Source: Pseudoduganella flava (GTDB lineage: Bacteria > Pseudomonadota > Gammaproteobacteria > Burkholderiales > Burkholderiaceae_D). From it: a stretch of 64,000 nt of DNA. Of this stretch, positions 38,435 to 47,647 are shown one piece after another; position 1 is the stretch's first letter; each line of letters begins with the position of its first letter. Position numbers and translations under genes: made by a program. A model generated the notes under the pieces. That model saw nothing but the letters and a program-made list of their open reading frames with translations. It ran no database searches and was not told the DNA's origin. The stretch spans positions 1 through 64,000 of the forward strand of contig NZ_VLKW01000003.1 of NCBI RefSeq assembly GCF_007830495.1. The letters run 5' to 3'.

Positions 38435-39754
38435 TCACTCGGCGCGGCGGGCGGTATCGCGCACGAACAGCGTCAGCACGCCGGCCAGCGCCATCGATGC
38501 GCCGCCCAGCGCCAGCGTGCTGGCCGTATGGCCGGCGAAGAAGTGGCGCGTGACGAAGCCCAGCAGCACGGCGCTGACGATCTGCGGAATCACGACGAAG
38601 AAATTGAACACGCCCATGTAGTAGCCCATCCGCTTGGCGGGCAGCGCGCCGGCCAGGATCGCGTACGGCATCGTCAGGATGCTGGCCCAGGCCAGGCCGA
38701 TGCCGATCATCGGCAGGATCAGCGTCTGCTTGTCGTGGATCGCGTACACGCTGGCCAGGCTGATGCCGCCGATGACGAGGCAGATCATGTGCACTGCCTT
38801 GCGGCTCGTCGCCCGCGCCAGCACGGGCAGCACGAACGCTGCGAGTGCCGACACGCCGTTGTACACGGCGAACATCAGGCCCACGTAGTTGCCCGCCTCC
38901 TGGTACAGCGCCGACTGCGCATCGGCCGTGCCGAACACGTTCTCGGCCACGCTTGCCGTCGAGTAGATCCACATCGCGAACAGCGCGATCCACGTGAAGA
39001 ACTGCACGAACGCCAGCTGCACCATCGTCTTCGGCATGCGCAGCACGCCGCCGAAGATCTCGGCCAGCGCGTGGCCCATGCCGCGCTTGCGGTCGCGGCG
39101 GAACTCTTCCAGGTTTTCCGGCGGCAGCTCGTCGCTGGCCAGCACGGTCCACAGCACGGCGCAGAAGAACACGGCGCCGCCCAGGTAGAACGCGTAGCGC
39201 ACGGAGTCCGGCACGCTGCCGTCCACCGGCACGTTGGACACGCCCGCGTAGTCCGTCAGGATCGTCGGCAGCAACGACGCGATGACGGCGCCGCAGCCGA
39301 TGAAGAATGTCTGCATCGCGAAGCCGGCCGTCTGTTGCGACGCATCGAGCTTGTCGCCGACGAAGGCGCGGAACGGTTCCATCGACACGTTGATCGCCGC
39401 ATCGAGCATCCACAGCAGCACGGCCGCCATCCAGATCGCATGCGAGTTCGGCATCGCGAACAGCGCCAGCGATGCGAACACGGCGCCCAGGAAGAAGAAC
39501 GGCCGGCGCCGGCCCCATTTCGGATGCCACGTGTTGTCGGACAGGTAGCCGATGATGGGCTGCACCAGCAGGCCCGTGACGGGTGCCGCAAGCCACAGGA
39601 ACGGCAGCTGGTCTGGATTGGCGCCCAACGTCGAATAGATGCGGCTGATGTTCGCGTTCTGCAGCGCGAAGCCGAACTGGATGCCGAAGAAGCCGAAGCT
39701 CATGTTCCAGAGCTGCCAGAACGACAGCCTGGGCTTGGTGGAAGAAGAATGCAT
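38435..39754 (-). CDS. GPH/MFS sugar transporter (MalY/SUT-like)
   Basis: A 439-residue inner-membrane sugar carrier with about 12 helices. The opening WQLWNMSFGFFGIQFGFALQNANISRIY and the loop LSDNTWHPKWGRRRPFFFLGA are typical of the sucrose/maltose proton symporters related to plant SUTs and the Caulobacter maltose transporter MalY. It would bring maltose or maltodextrins from the periplasm into the cell. The start at 39754 has GGAGAC nine bases upstream. A regulon operator lies 114-128 bases upstream of this start. Confidence 0.92.
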   Translation of the reverse strand: MHSSSTKPRLSFWQLWNMSFGFFGIQFGFALQNANISRIYSTLGANPDQLPFLWLAAPVTGLLVQPIIGYLSDNTWHPKWGRRRPFFFLGAVFASLALFAMPNSHAIWMAAVLLWMLDAAINVSMEPFRAFVGDKLDASQQTAGFAMQTFFIGCGAVIASLLPTILTDYAGVSNVPVDGSVPDSVRYAFYLGGAVFFCAVLWTVLASDELPPENLEEFRRDRKRGMGHALAEIFGGVLRMPKTMVQLAFVQFFTWIALFAMWIYSTASVAENVFGTADAQSALYQEAGNYVGLMFAVYNGVSALAAFVLPVLARATSRKAVHMICLVIGGISLASVYAIHDKQTLILPMIGIGLAWASILTMPYAILAGALPAKRMGYYMGVFNFFVVIPQIVSAVLLGFVTRHFFAGHTASTLALGGASMALAGVLTLFVRDTARRAE

Positions 39755-39842
39755 CCGAGTCTCCGATGTTATACGTGGCACCAGCCAAATTTGTAGCAAA
39801 ATAACATGCACCGCTCAGCCTGTCAACGAAGGAGGAGCCCAG

Positions 39843-39868
39843 AAAACCCGCCGGTTACAGCGGGTTTT
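39843..39868. terminator. Terminator between the GH31 and transporter genes
   Basis: AAAACCCG (39843-39850) pairs with CGGGTTTT (39861-39868) around a 10-base loop. On the minus strand it follows the GH31 gene and ends in a U-run, so the transporter needs its own promoter. Confidence 0.75.
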
Positions 39869-39882
39869 GTAGTCAAACAACA
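39868..39882. promoter_or_regulatory. Operator of the proposed alpha-glucan regulon
   Basis: TGTAGT-CAA-ACAACA: one perfect half-site and one weaker half, with the same CAA spacer as the site at 22357. It overlaps the end of the GH31 terminator and precedes the sugar transporter. Confidence 0.55.
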
Positions 39883-39900
39883 GAGTTCGACGCGATCTGG

Positions 39901-42285
39901 TTACAGCTCCATCACAAGCCTGGCCGCAAGCTTCGCGCGGCCCGGCAGCGCCACCTTCAGCACGCGCTGTTTCCCATCCCATGACGAGGGCACCGCGCGG
40001 CCGTCGAGCAGCACGCGCTTCGGCTTGGCGACGCCGTGCACATGCACCGTGTAAGCACGCACTACCGGCGCCATCGCGCTGCCCGTCTCGGTAGCGATCG
40101 CGATCTCCAGCGCCGCTGGGTGCGCGGCGGACGTGAAGCGGGCGATCTCGTAGCGCCCCTTGCGCCAGGCGTCCGCGGTGGCGCCGTCGTCGTCGTACAG
40201 CATGCCCTGCGACGCCGTCACGCCGGCGTCGTGCCAGTAATGCAGGTTGATCGCGCGGCCCGTGTAGTCGCGCGTCGACTGCACGACGGGCGTCATCGGC
40301 ACGAAGGCGCCGGCCCGCACGTAGACGGGAATGCGCTCCGCCGTCACCGGCACCGTCTCGAGGATGCCGCCCTTGTGCCGCTCGCCCGTGTGGAAGTCGA
40401 ACCACGCGCTGCCCTTGGTGGGGAAGTACACTTCCTTGCGCGTGGCGCCGGCTTCCGTGATGGGTGCGACGAGGAAGCTGTCGCCCCACAGATAGGTCGC
40501 GGCCAGCATGTTCGCGTCGTTCTGGTCGTCCTCGAACAGCACGGGGCGCATCAGCGGCATGCCGGTGGTGCTGTTCTCGAAGGCCATCGTGTAGTGGTAA
40601 GGCAGCAGCGCGTAACGCAGCCGGATCGCGTCCGCCGCCAGCTGCTTCGTGCGCGGCGTGCGGAACACGGGTTCGGACGGCACCTCTTCCTGCGCATGGG
40701 GGCGGAACACGGGCTGGAACACGCCGTACTGCAGCCAGCGCACGTACAGCTCGTCGTCCAGCACGGGGCCGGCGAAGCCGCCCAGGTCCGAGTGCATGTA
40801 CGCCAGGCCCTGCATGCCCATCTGCAGCGCGATCTCCATCTGCGACTGCAGGCCGCCCCAGCTGCGCGAGACGTCGCCGGACCATGGGATCATGCCGAAG
40901 CGCTGCGAGCCCGAATAGCCGGCCCGCATCAGGATGAAGGGCCGCTCGTCGGGGAACTCGCGCGCATAGCCTTCGGCGATCAGCCGCGCCCAGTCGTGGC
41001 CGTAGATGTTGTGGACCTCGTCCGCGCTGGCGCCGACGTGGCGCAGGTCGGCCGGATGCACTTCTGGCTCGCCCAGGTCGCCCCACCATCCCGCCACGCC
41101 CTGCCGCTTCAGGTCCTTGTAGATGTTCCAGAACCAGCCGCGGCCCGCCGGGCTGTAGAGGTCGATCAGGCCCGTGTTCCCGAAGAAGAAGTCGTACGTG
41201 TACGGCGCGCCGTCGGCTTTGGTGGCGAGCGCCTTGGCGGCCACCGCCTCCTGCCAGCGCTGCGACGTCGTCACGACGAACGGTTCGGTGATGACGACTG
41301 TGTTGACGCCCTGCTGCTTCAAGTCGCGCAGCATGCCTTCCGGGTTCGGGAAGCTCTGCTTGTCCCAAGCCAGGTTGCCCATCGTGCCCTTCACTTCCTT
41401 GCCGAACCAGTACAGGTCCAGCACGACGGCGTCGAGCGGGATCTTGTCGTCCTGGAAGCGCTTGACCGTGTCGCGCACCTCGGCTTCCGTGTGATAGCCG
41501 AAGCGGCTGGCGAAATTACCGAACGCCCAGCGCGGCGGCAGCGGCTGGCGGCCCGTCAGGCTCGTGTAGTTGGCCATGATGTCGGCCCACGCATCGCCGG
41601 CCACCACCTGGTAGGTCTTGCGGCCGCCGCTCGTTTCATACGTCAGCGTGCCGTCGCGGCGGCTGTCGAAATCGAGCCAGCCCGTCTGCGGGTTATCGAA
41701 GTGCAGCGCGTACTTCTTCGACGACAGCGCCACGGGAATCGTGAAGTTCAGCAGCTCGGAGCGATTGCCGTAGCCGTAGTGCGCCTTGTTGTACAGCTGG
41801 AAGCGATGGCCGCGGCGGTTCATGCCGACGGCGCGCGCACCGGCACCGTACAGCGCCTCGTCGCCGTCGAGCGCGAACTCGAGCGCCTCCATGCCGTCCT
41901 TGCGGGTATAGCCCAGCTTCTCCGCCACCAGCGGCTTGCCCTTGTACGCGTAGGCGATGCGCAGCGGCTGGCGCTGCACCGTCACCGTGATGCCGCCGGT
42001 CGCGTATTCGATCGCGCCGTCCACCTCGCGCACCGTCGGGTGCACGCCGCCGGGTGCCAGCACGACCGCGTGCGACACCGGTTCCTGGCGCTCGCCGTTC
42101 GGAATGAACGTGGTCTCGACGATCGCCGGGGAATACGGCTTGATCAGGTAACGCCCGTCGTTGGTGACGATGTCGAGTACGCCGTCCTTCTCGGTCCAGC
42201 TCTGCACGTGCCGCGCGGCGTTCTGCGCAAAGGCCGTTTGACACGCGAGGATCAGCGCAAGCGCCGCGGTGTTCTTGGTTTTCAT
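39901..42285 (-). CDS. Exported GH31 alpha-glucosidase or transglucosidase
   Basis: A 794-residue GH31 enzyme with a signal peptide (MKTKNTAALALILACQTAFA). After an N-terminal beta domain, the barrel carries the nucleophile Asp403 (GWWGDLGEPEV) and acid/base Asp471 (IPWSGDVSRSW), followed by two C-terminal beta domains (DDDGAT at about 700). WGDLGEPE recalls the 4-alpha-glucosyltransferases of GH31 (CjAgd31B-like) as well as plain alpha-glucosidases, so either hydrolysis or transfer of terminal glucose from maltodextrins is possible. It lies between the sugar transporter and the divergent M2 peptidase. Confidence 0.92.
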   Translation of the reverse strand: MKTKNTAALALILACQTAFAQNAARHVQSWTEKDGVLDIVTNDGRYLIKPYSPAIVETTFIPNGERQEPVSHAVVLAPGGVHPTVREVDGAIEYATGGITVTVQRQPLRIAYAYKGKPLVAEKLGYTRKDGMEALEFALDGDEALYGAGARAVGMNRRGHRFQLYNKAHYGYGNRSELLNFTIPVALSSKKYALHFDNPQTGWLDFDSRRDGTLTYETSGGRKTYQVVAGDAWADIMANYTSLTGRQPLPPRWAFGNFASRFGYHTEAEVRDTVKRFQDDKIPLDAVVLDLYWFGKEVKGTMGNLAWDKQSFPNPEGMLRDLKQQGVNTVVITEPFVVTTSQRWQEAVAAKALATKADGAPYTYDFFFGNTGLIDLYSPAGRGWFWNIYKDLKRQGVAGWWGDLGEPEVHPADLRHVGASADEVHNIYGHDWARLIAEGYAREFPDERPFILMRAGYSGSQRFGMIPWSGDVSRSWGGLQSQMEIALQMGMQGLAYMHSDLGGFAGPVLDDELYVRWLQYGVFQPVFRPHAQEEVPSEPVFRTPRTKQLAADAIRLRYALLPYHYTMAFENSTTGMPLMRPVLFEDDQNDANMLAATYLWGDSFLVAPITEAGATRKEVYFPTKGSAWFDFHTGERHKGGILETVPVTAERIPVYVRAGAFVPMTPVVQSTRDYTGRAINLHYWHDAGVTASQGMLYDDDGATADAWRKGRYEIARFTSAAHPAALEIAIATETGSAMAPVVRAYTVHVHGVAKPKRVLLDGRAVPSSWDGKQRVLKVALPGRAKLAARLVMEL

Positions 42286-42396
42286 TGGTCTCGATGGGTT
42301 TGGTGTGGAGCCGAGAGCATGACAAAAGCACCGCGTGAAGACAAGGGCCGATGGGGTATATTGACGGCCTATTTTTCGATACGGGGAGAGATGGAA

Positions 42397-44268
42397 ATGC
42401 GGACGACCAACTACAAACCGCTTGTAGTCGCACTGCTACTCGCGCTGGGCACGGCGCACGTGCAGGCGAAGGAGAAAAACAAGCCGGCCACGCCGGCAAA
42501 GGAGAAGCCAGCGAAGGCCAAGGCGGCGCAAGGTGCGCCGAAGGCCACGGCGGCCGAAGCGAAGCGCTTCCTTGCGACGACGGAGACGAAGTTCGACAAG
42601 CTGAACATGGACCAGGCGCGCGCCGAATGGGTCGGCGCGAACTTCATCACGGACGACACCGAGGCGATCGCCGCCTATTTCGGCGAGCTGCAGCTGGACG
42701 CGGCTGGCCAGGCCGCGCTGGGCGCACGCCGCTTCAACGGCCTGCCGCTGGGTGCCGCGGAAGCGCGCAAGCTGAAGCTCCTGCAACTGACGCTGATGCT
42801 GTCCGATCCGAAGGAGCGCGCCGACTACGCGGCCGCGCGTGCCGCGCTGTCGGGCGCCTACGGCAAGGCGAAATACTGCCCAACCGACGGCCGCCCGTGC
42901 ATGCCGCTGGGCGAGCTGGAAAAGATCCTGGCGACGAGCCGCGATCCGGCCAAGCTGCAGGACGCGTGGGCCGGCTGGCACGCGCAGGCGCCTGCCTACA
43001 AGCAGCGCTACGCGGATTTCGTGCAGCTGTCGAACAAGGGCGCCCGCGAGATGGGCTATGCGGATACGGGCGCGCTGTGGCGCTCCGGCTACGACATGCC
43101 GCCGGAAGACTTCGCGTTCGAGATGGAGCGCCTGTGGCTGCAGGTGAAGCCGCTGTACGACTCTCTGCATGAATACACCCGCTACAAGCTGCGCGCCGCC
43201 TACGGCCCGAACGTGGTGCCGCTGACGGGCCCGATCCCCGCGCACCTGTTCGGCAATATGTGGAGCCAGACGTGGGACAACATCTACCCGCTGCTGAAAC
43301 CCGCGCAGGGCGCCAGCAGCTTCGACCTGACCAAGGTGCTCGAGGACCGCAAGACCACGGCGAAGCAGATGACGCAGTACGCCGAAGGCTTCTACACGTC
43401 GCTGGGCATGCAGAAGCTGCCGGCCACGTTCTGGGAACGCTCGCTGCTGACCAAGCCGCGCGACCGCGACGTGGTGTGCCATGCGTCGGCATGGTCGATC
43501 GACGCCAAGGACGACGTGCGCATCAAGATGTGCATCAACCCGACGGCCGAGGACTTCACGGTGATCCACCACGAGCTGGGCCACGTGTACTACTTCCTCG
43601 CCTACCAGGACCAGCCGAACCTGTTCCGCGCCGGCGCCAACGACGGCTTCCACGAAGCGATCGGCGACACGATCGCGCTGTCGATCACGCCGGGCTACCT
43701 GAAGAAGATCGGCCTGATGAAGGAGGACCCGGACCCGAAGGCGGACATCGGCGAACTGCTGCGCCGCGCGCTGTCGAAGGTGGCGATCCTGCCGTTCGCG
43801 TACTCCGTCGACAAATGGCGCTGGGACGTTTATGCCGGCAAGACCCAGCCGGCCGACTACGACCGCACTTGGTGGCAGCTGCGCGAACAGTACATGGGCG
43901 TGAAGCGCCCGCTGCCGATGCTGGCCAATGGCTTCGACGCCGGGGCCAAGTACCACGTGCCGGCGGACGTGCCGTATGCACGCTACTTCCTGGCCGACCT
44001 GCTGCAGTTCCAGTTCCACCGCGCGCTGTGCCGCGAGGCCGGCTACACGGGCCCGCTGCACCAGTGCTCGATCTACGGCAATGCCGCCGCAGGCAAGAAG
44101 CTGCAGGCCATGCTGGAGCTGGGGATATCGAAGCCGTGGCCGGAAGCGCTGAAGGCGATCAGCGGCGAGGACCGTATCGACGGCAATGCGCTGCTCGAAT
44201 ACTTCGCGCCGTTGAAGGCGTGGCTCGATGAGCAGAACCGGATGCTGGCGGCGCAGCAGAAGGGGTGA
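42397..44268 (+). CDS. Exported M2-family peptidyl-dipeptidase (ACE-like)
   Basis: A 623-residue zinc metallopeptidase of the angiotensin-converting-enzyme family. A signal peptide (MRTTNYKPLVVALLLALGTAHVQA) precedes a Lys/Ala-rich linker (about 25-50). The zinc site is HHELGH (His392, Glu393, His396) with the third ligand Glu420 in GFHEAIGD. Family members remove C-terminal dipeptides. The ATG at 42397 is preferred because GGGGAG lies seven bases upstream; much longer open frames upstream run antisense to GH31. Its presence amid glucan genes may pair with the POT dipeptide transporter. Confidence 0.93.
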   Translation: MRTTNYKPLVVALLLALGTAHVQAKEKNKPATPAKEKPAKAKAAQGAPKATAAEAKRFLATTETKFDKLNMDQARAEWVGANFITDDTEAIAAYFGELQLDAAGQAALGARRFNGLPLGAAEARKLKLLQLTLMLSDPKERADYAAARAALSGAYGKAKYCPTDGRPCMPLGELEKILATSRDPAKLQDAWAGWHAQAPAYKQRYADFVQLSNKGAREMGYADTGALWRSGYDMPPEDFAFEMERLWLQVKPLYDSLHEYTRYKLRAAYGPNVVPLTGPIPAHLFGNMWSQTWDNIYPLLKPAQGASSFDLTKVLEDRKTTAKQMTQYAEGFYTSLGMQKLPATFWERSLLTKPRDRDVVCHASAWSIDAKDDVRIKMCINPTAEDFTVIHHELGHVYYFLAYQDQPNLFRAGANDGFHEAIGDTIALSITPGYLKKIGLMKEDPDPKADIGELLRRALSKVAILPFAYSVDKWRWDVYAGKTQPADYDRTWWQLREQYMGVKRPLPMLANGFDAGAKYHVPADVPYARYFLADLLQFQFHRALCREAGYTGPLHQCSIYGNAAAGKKLQAMLELGISKPWPEALKAISGEDRIDGNALLEYFAPLKAWLDEQNRMLAAQQKG

Positions 44269-44290
44269 TTTGCTTGCGCCAGCGTGTGAG

Positions 44291-44315
44291 ACCCGGCTGC
44301 GGCCGGGTTTTTTTT
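44291..44315 (+). terminator. Terminator of the M2 peptidase gene
   Basis: ACCCGGC (44291-44297) pairs with GCCGGGT (44302-44308) around TGCG, followed by eight T. Confidence 0.88.
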
Positions 44316-44384
44316 ATGCTCAGCGCGGTGGCGCCGACATGGGCAGCGTGCCGCGCAAAAAACAAAACCCCAAGTGCAAGACCT

Positions 44385-44411
44385 GGGGTCAGACCCGGCG
44401 GGTCTGACCCC
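44385..44411. repeat. Perfect 12-base inverted repeat, GGGGTCAGACCC type
   Basis: GGGGTCAGACCC (44385-44396) and GGGTCTGACCCC (44400-44411) around GGC. Each arm is itself nearly palindromic, so two head-to-head copies of the GGGGTC motif are present. It lies in the 221-base gap between the M2 peptidase and the TonB receptor; nothing else is seen there apart from the terminator. Confidence 0.85.
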
Positions 44412-44489
44412 GGCATCTGCCTTGGGGTTAATGACGCGATCGGGCTCGCTGACTTCCGTGCTCGACCAGCGCCTTTTGATGCAGCCGGA

Positions 44490-47222
44490 TCAGAACTTGT
44501 AGTTCACGCCCAGCAGGATGGTACGGCCATACTTCTGGTACTCCAGCTGCTGGTTCGTCGAGCCGTTGTAGGTTTCGTAGGCGGCGTTGCGCAGGTTGTT
44601 CGCCTGCAGGACGATGCCCAGGTCCTTCAGCGGGCCGTTCTGGAACGTGTAGCCCAGCTGCAGGTCGATGACCTTCTCGCCCACCACGTAGCGCAGCGAA
44701 CGTTCGGCGGCGAAGTTGCCGATCTCGCCGACGAAGTCCGAACGCTTGCGCTGGCTGACGCGGGCTTCGAAGCCGGCCTTCTCGTAGTACACGGTCAGGT
44801 TCGTCACGCGCTTGGACAGGCCCGGCAGCGGGATGTTCTGGCCGATCGAGCCGTCCGGTTCCTGGATCGCGATATTGCTGTCCGTGTAGGTACCGGAAGC
44901 CACGATGCCGAAGCCGTCCAGCACCGGCGTCAGCATGTTCAGCGGCAGGGAGCCGGACAGTTCGACGCCGCGCATCGTGCCGCCGTTGCCGTTGTACGGT
45001 GCCTTGAAGTCGCCGAACACCGTGTTCGCTTTCGTGCCCGGCACGAAGGCCGAGAAGTCGTAGGTCTTCGTCTGCGTGAAGATGTACGTGTCGAGCTTCT
45101 TGAAGAAGAACGCGCCGGCCAGGTAAGCCTTCTTGCCGAAGTATTTTTCATACGAGACGTCGAACGCCTTGGCACGCCACGGGTCCAGCTTCGCATTGCC
45201 GCCCGATGCACCTGGTTTGAGCGTCGTGTCCGACACACCGAAGTCCACCGCGGCACGCAGCTGGTCCACGCGCGGACGGGCGAGCTGCTTGGCCAGCGCC
45301 ACGCGCAGCGTTTGGTCGTTCGGCAGGCCGAAGTTCAGGTTCATGCTCGGCAGGTAGTCGGTGTACGACTTGCCGTCGTGGATAGGCTGCACCTGGTTCC
45401 CCGCCGGCAGCGCGCCGTTGAAGTAGTTCGAGTCCGAACCCTGCTTGGTGTGCTGGATCTGCACGCCCACGTTACCACGCAGCGAGATGTCGCCGAATTC
45501 GTGCTCGATGTTCGCCTTCGCGAACGCGGTCGAGATCTTCTCTTCCACCGACCACGTCTTCAGGATCACGTTGCCCGACGTTGCGCTCGGGTTGAACGTC
45601 ATGTACTTCGATACCACGCCCGGCACGTTCCATGCGGGCACGTTGCCGACGCCGGCGAAGCCCAGGTCGACGGTGCCGTAGATCAGCGACGGGTCGAGCG
45701 TCGTCGGGCTGCCGTTCAGCGTCGTGCTGCCTTCCGGCTGGCTCTTGTCCTTCGAACGGTCGCTGTAGTTGACGCCGATGTCGAAGCCGGAGAACCAGTT
45801 TTCCAGCGCGGCCGGGGCCTGGAAGTTGGCCGCCACTTTCACGCTCTTCAGTTCATCCTCGACGAACGGGATCTTGCCGTAGCCGGGGCCGTAGATCGTG
45901 TCCTTCAGGTACAGGTTGGCGGGGCTGGCGTAATCGCTGCGCGCTGGCGTCATCGTCGGGAACGCGCCCGTGTTGAAGCCGAGGCGCACGCTGTCCAGGT
46001 ACTGCGATGCGTTGACGGCGCCCAGCTGCAGGTTGTTCTCCAGCGAGAGTTCGTCGCGCTTGGCCTTCGACCAGCTCGCGTCGGCCACCAGCTTCCAGCC
46101 CGTCATGCGGAATTCGTTGTTCCAGCCCAGCGCGCGGATATCGTCGCGGCGCTTGGTGTACATGCCGCGCACCAGCGGGTAAACGTTGTTCGCGGTGGCG
46201 GTGCCGATCGCATTGCCGTTCTTCGTCACGTCCGTGAACAGCAGGCCCGGTTGCAGGTTGCCGTTCCAGCCGCCCAGCGGGATCTCGAACTGGTTCGCCG
46301 TGTCCTCATGCTTGAAGATCGACGCGTACATGTCGATCGTGCTGGTCCACTGCTTGTTCGGACGGTATTCGATCACGCCCATCAGGCCGTCGCGGCGGTT
46401 GTAGCCGGTGCGGGCCAGTGCCTTGATGCCGTCGGTGGTCGTGGTGCCGGTCGGCAGGCCGGGGCGCGATTCCGTCTTCCACGGTTCGTAGATGCCGGTT
46501 TCCTGCGCCAGCACCGGCGACTCCAGGTGGGCGAAGCCGACGGCCACGCCCAGCGTGCGGTTCAGGAACTGGTCGATGTAGCTGACGGAGAAGCGGTTGC
46601 CCAGCGACTTCGTGTTGGCCATGCTGCCCAGCGAGTTGCCTTCGCCGCGCACGTTCATCGCGACGGTGCGCTTGCCGAAGTTCAGCGGACGCACGGTCTG
46701 CAGGTCGATCGTGCCCGACAGGCCCTGGCCGATCAGGCCCGCATCCGGGGTCTTGTAGATCGTCACGCCGGACAGCAGCTCGGACGGGTACTGGTCGAAT
46801 TCGACGCTGCGGTTGTCGCCGGTGGAGACTTGTTCGCGGCCGTTCAGCAAGGTCGTGGCGAAGTCGGGGGACAGACCGCGCACGGAGATCACTTGCGCAC
46901 GGCCGGCCACGCGCTGCGCGGCCAGGCCCGGCAGGCGGGCAATGGATTCGGCGATGGAGACGTCCGGCAGCTTGCCGATGTCTTCAGCGGAAATGGCTTC
47001 AACGATCGACGTCGAATCCTTCTTGACGGAGATGGCGTCCTCGATGCCGCGCCGGATACCGGTCACGGTCACGGTGGTCATCGGCGCCTCGGCCGCCGGA
47101 GTGTTCTGTGCTTGCGCCGCGGCCGGATTGGCCAGTGCGGCGATGAAGAGTGCGCAGCCAGCGGCCACCGGGCTCAGTTGCAGGGCCGTGCGCGTGCTGC
47201 GCTCAGGCGCGAAGAATTTCAT
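44490..47222 (-). CDS. TonB-dependent outer-membrane receptor, probably for maltodextrins
   Basis: A 910-residue TonB receptor of the Xanthomonas/Caulobacter type (TIGR01782-like). It has a long signal peptide (MKFFAPERSTRTALQLSPVAAG ... AQA), a TonB-box-like VTVTGIRRGIEDAI, a plug domain with AEDIGKLPDVSIAESIARLPGLAAQRV and a 22-strand-type barrel ending LLGVNYKF. The start at 47222 has GAGGGG seven bases upstream. The neighbours suggest a maltodextrin substrate, as for Caulobacter MalA; this is inference. A promoter (TTGACA-16-TACAAA) and an operator half lie upstream. Confidence 0.93.
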   Translation of the reverse strand: MKFFAPERSTRTALQLSPVAAGCALFIAALANPAAAQAQNTPAAEAPMTTVTVTGIRRGIEDAISVKKDSTSIVEAISAEDIGKLPDVSIAESIARLPGLAAQRVAGRAQVISVRGLSPDFATTLLNGREQVSTGDNRSVEFDQYPSELLSGVTIYKTPDAGLIGQGLSGTIDLQTVRPLNFGKRTVAMNVRGEGNSLGSMANTKSLGNRFSVSYIDQFLNRTLGVAVGFAHLESPVLAQETGIYEPWKTESRPGLPTGTTTTDGIKALARTGYNRRDGLMGVIEYRPNKQWTSTIDMYASIFKHEDTANQFEIPLGGWNGNLQPGLLFTDVTKNGNAIGTATANNVYPLVRGMYTKRRDDIRALGWNNEFRMTGWKLVADASWSKAKRDELSLENNLQLGAVNASQYLDSVRLGFNTGAFPTMTPARSDYASPANLYLKDTIYGPGYGKIPFVEDELKSVKVAANFQAPAALENWFSGFDIGVNYSDRSKDKSQPEGSTTLNGSPTTLDPSLIYGTVDLGFAGVGNVPAWNVPGVVSKYMTFNPSATSGNVILKTWSVEEKISTAFAKANIEHEFGDISLRGNVGVQIQHTKQGSDSNYFNGALPAGNQVQPIHDGKSYTDYLPSMNLNFGLPNDQTLRVALAKQLARPRVDQLRAAVDFGVSDTTLKPGASGGNAKLDPWRAKAFDVSYEKYFGKKAYLAGAFFFKKLDTYIFTQTKTYDFSAFVPGTKANTVFGDFKAPYNGNGGTMRGVELSGSLPLNMLTPVLDGFGIVASGTYTDSNIAIQEPDGSIGQNIPLPGLSKRVTNLTVYYEKAGFEARVSQRKRSDFVGEIGNFAAERSLRYVVGEKVIDLQLGYTFQNGPLKDLGIVLQANNLRNAAYETYNGSTNQQLEYQKYGRTILLGVNYKF

Positions 47223-47327
47223 CGAAGTCCCCTCACAATCAAAACGAATATTTCCCGTCTGCACACTTAACTGAACTACACGGGAATCCAAGGAATGCGG
47301 CCGCTCTTTTAGACGTCCTGCAAGAAT

Positions 47328-47376
47328 TTTGTATTAAAACTAGATGCAGTGTCAATTAAAGTTCAGTCCGACTACG
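47328..47376 (-). promoter_or_regulatory. Promoter and weak operator of the TonB receptor
   Basis: On the minus strand TTGACA (47350-47355) and TACAAA (47328-47333) are spaced 16 bases. Just upstream, TTCAGT-CCG-ACTACG (47362-47376, plus strand) resembles the TGTAGT-N3-ACTACA operator in five positions of one half. Confidence 0.45.
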
Positions 47377-47449
47377 TGGAAATAGGCCGTTTTCCGGGGC
47401 GCTCTAGGCCCTTCGTTGTACGCAGGCTACAGGGAGTCACAGACACATA

Positions 47450-47464
47450 TGTAGTGGGACTACA
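47450..47464. promoter_or_regulatory. Perfect operator TGTAGT-GGG-ACTACA
   Basis: The best copy of the regulon palindrome, with exact 6-base arms. It lies in the 425-base divergent region between the TonB receptor and the secreted GH13 operon. A weaker relative, TGTACG-CAG-GCTACA, lies 33 bases away at 47417-47431. Confidence 0.7.
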
Positions 47465-47618
47465 GAAAATGATGGAAAACAACCGTTTCCACTGAAATTC
47501 TGTAACGAAACGGGATCGTCGAGCGCCGCGCTGTATTAAAACTAGGTCGACGGACTCGCCGGTTTGAATTCTCGCAGCAGACATAGTATTCTGCCATCAA
47601 AACGGCCGCCCAAGAGCC

Positions 47619-47633
47619 TGTAGTTCCGCTACT
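47619..47633 (+). promoter_or_regulatory. Operator TGTAGT-TCC-GCTACT before the GH13 operon
   Basis: One perfect half and one half with two mismatches, ending 14 bases before the ATG at 47648. Binding here would cover the ribosome-site DNA and suggests repression. Confidence 0.55.
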
Positions 47634-47647
47634 TACAGAGGAGACTC

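Noticed and set aside
40036..42396. Upstream extension of the M2 peptidase frame
   Set aside because: Runs antisense through the GH31 gene; the signal peptide and ribosome site place the start at 42397.
47483..47520. CCGTTTC/GAAACGG inverted repeat before the GH13 operon
   Set aside because: Arms are short with an 18-base gap and no match elsewhere; probably chance.
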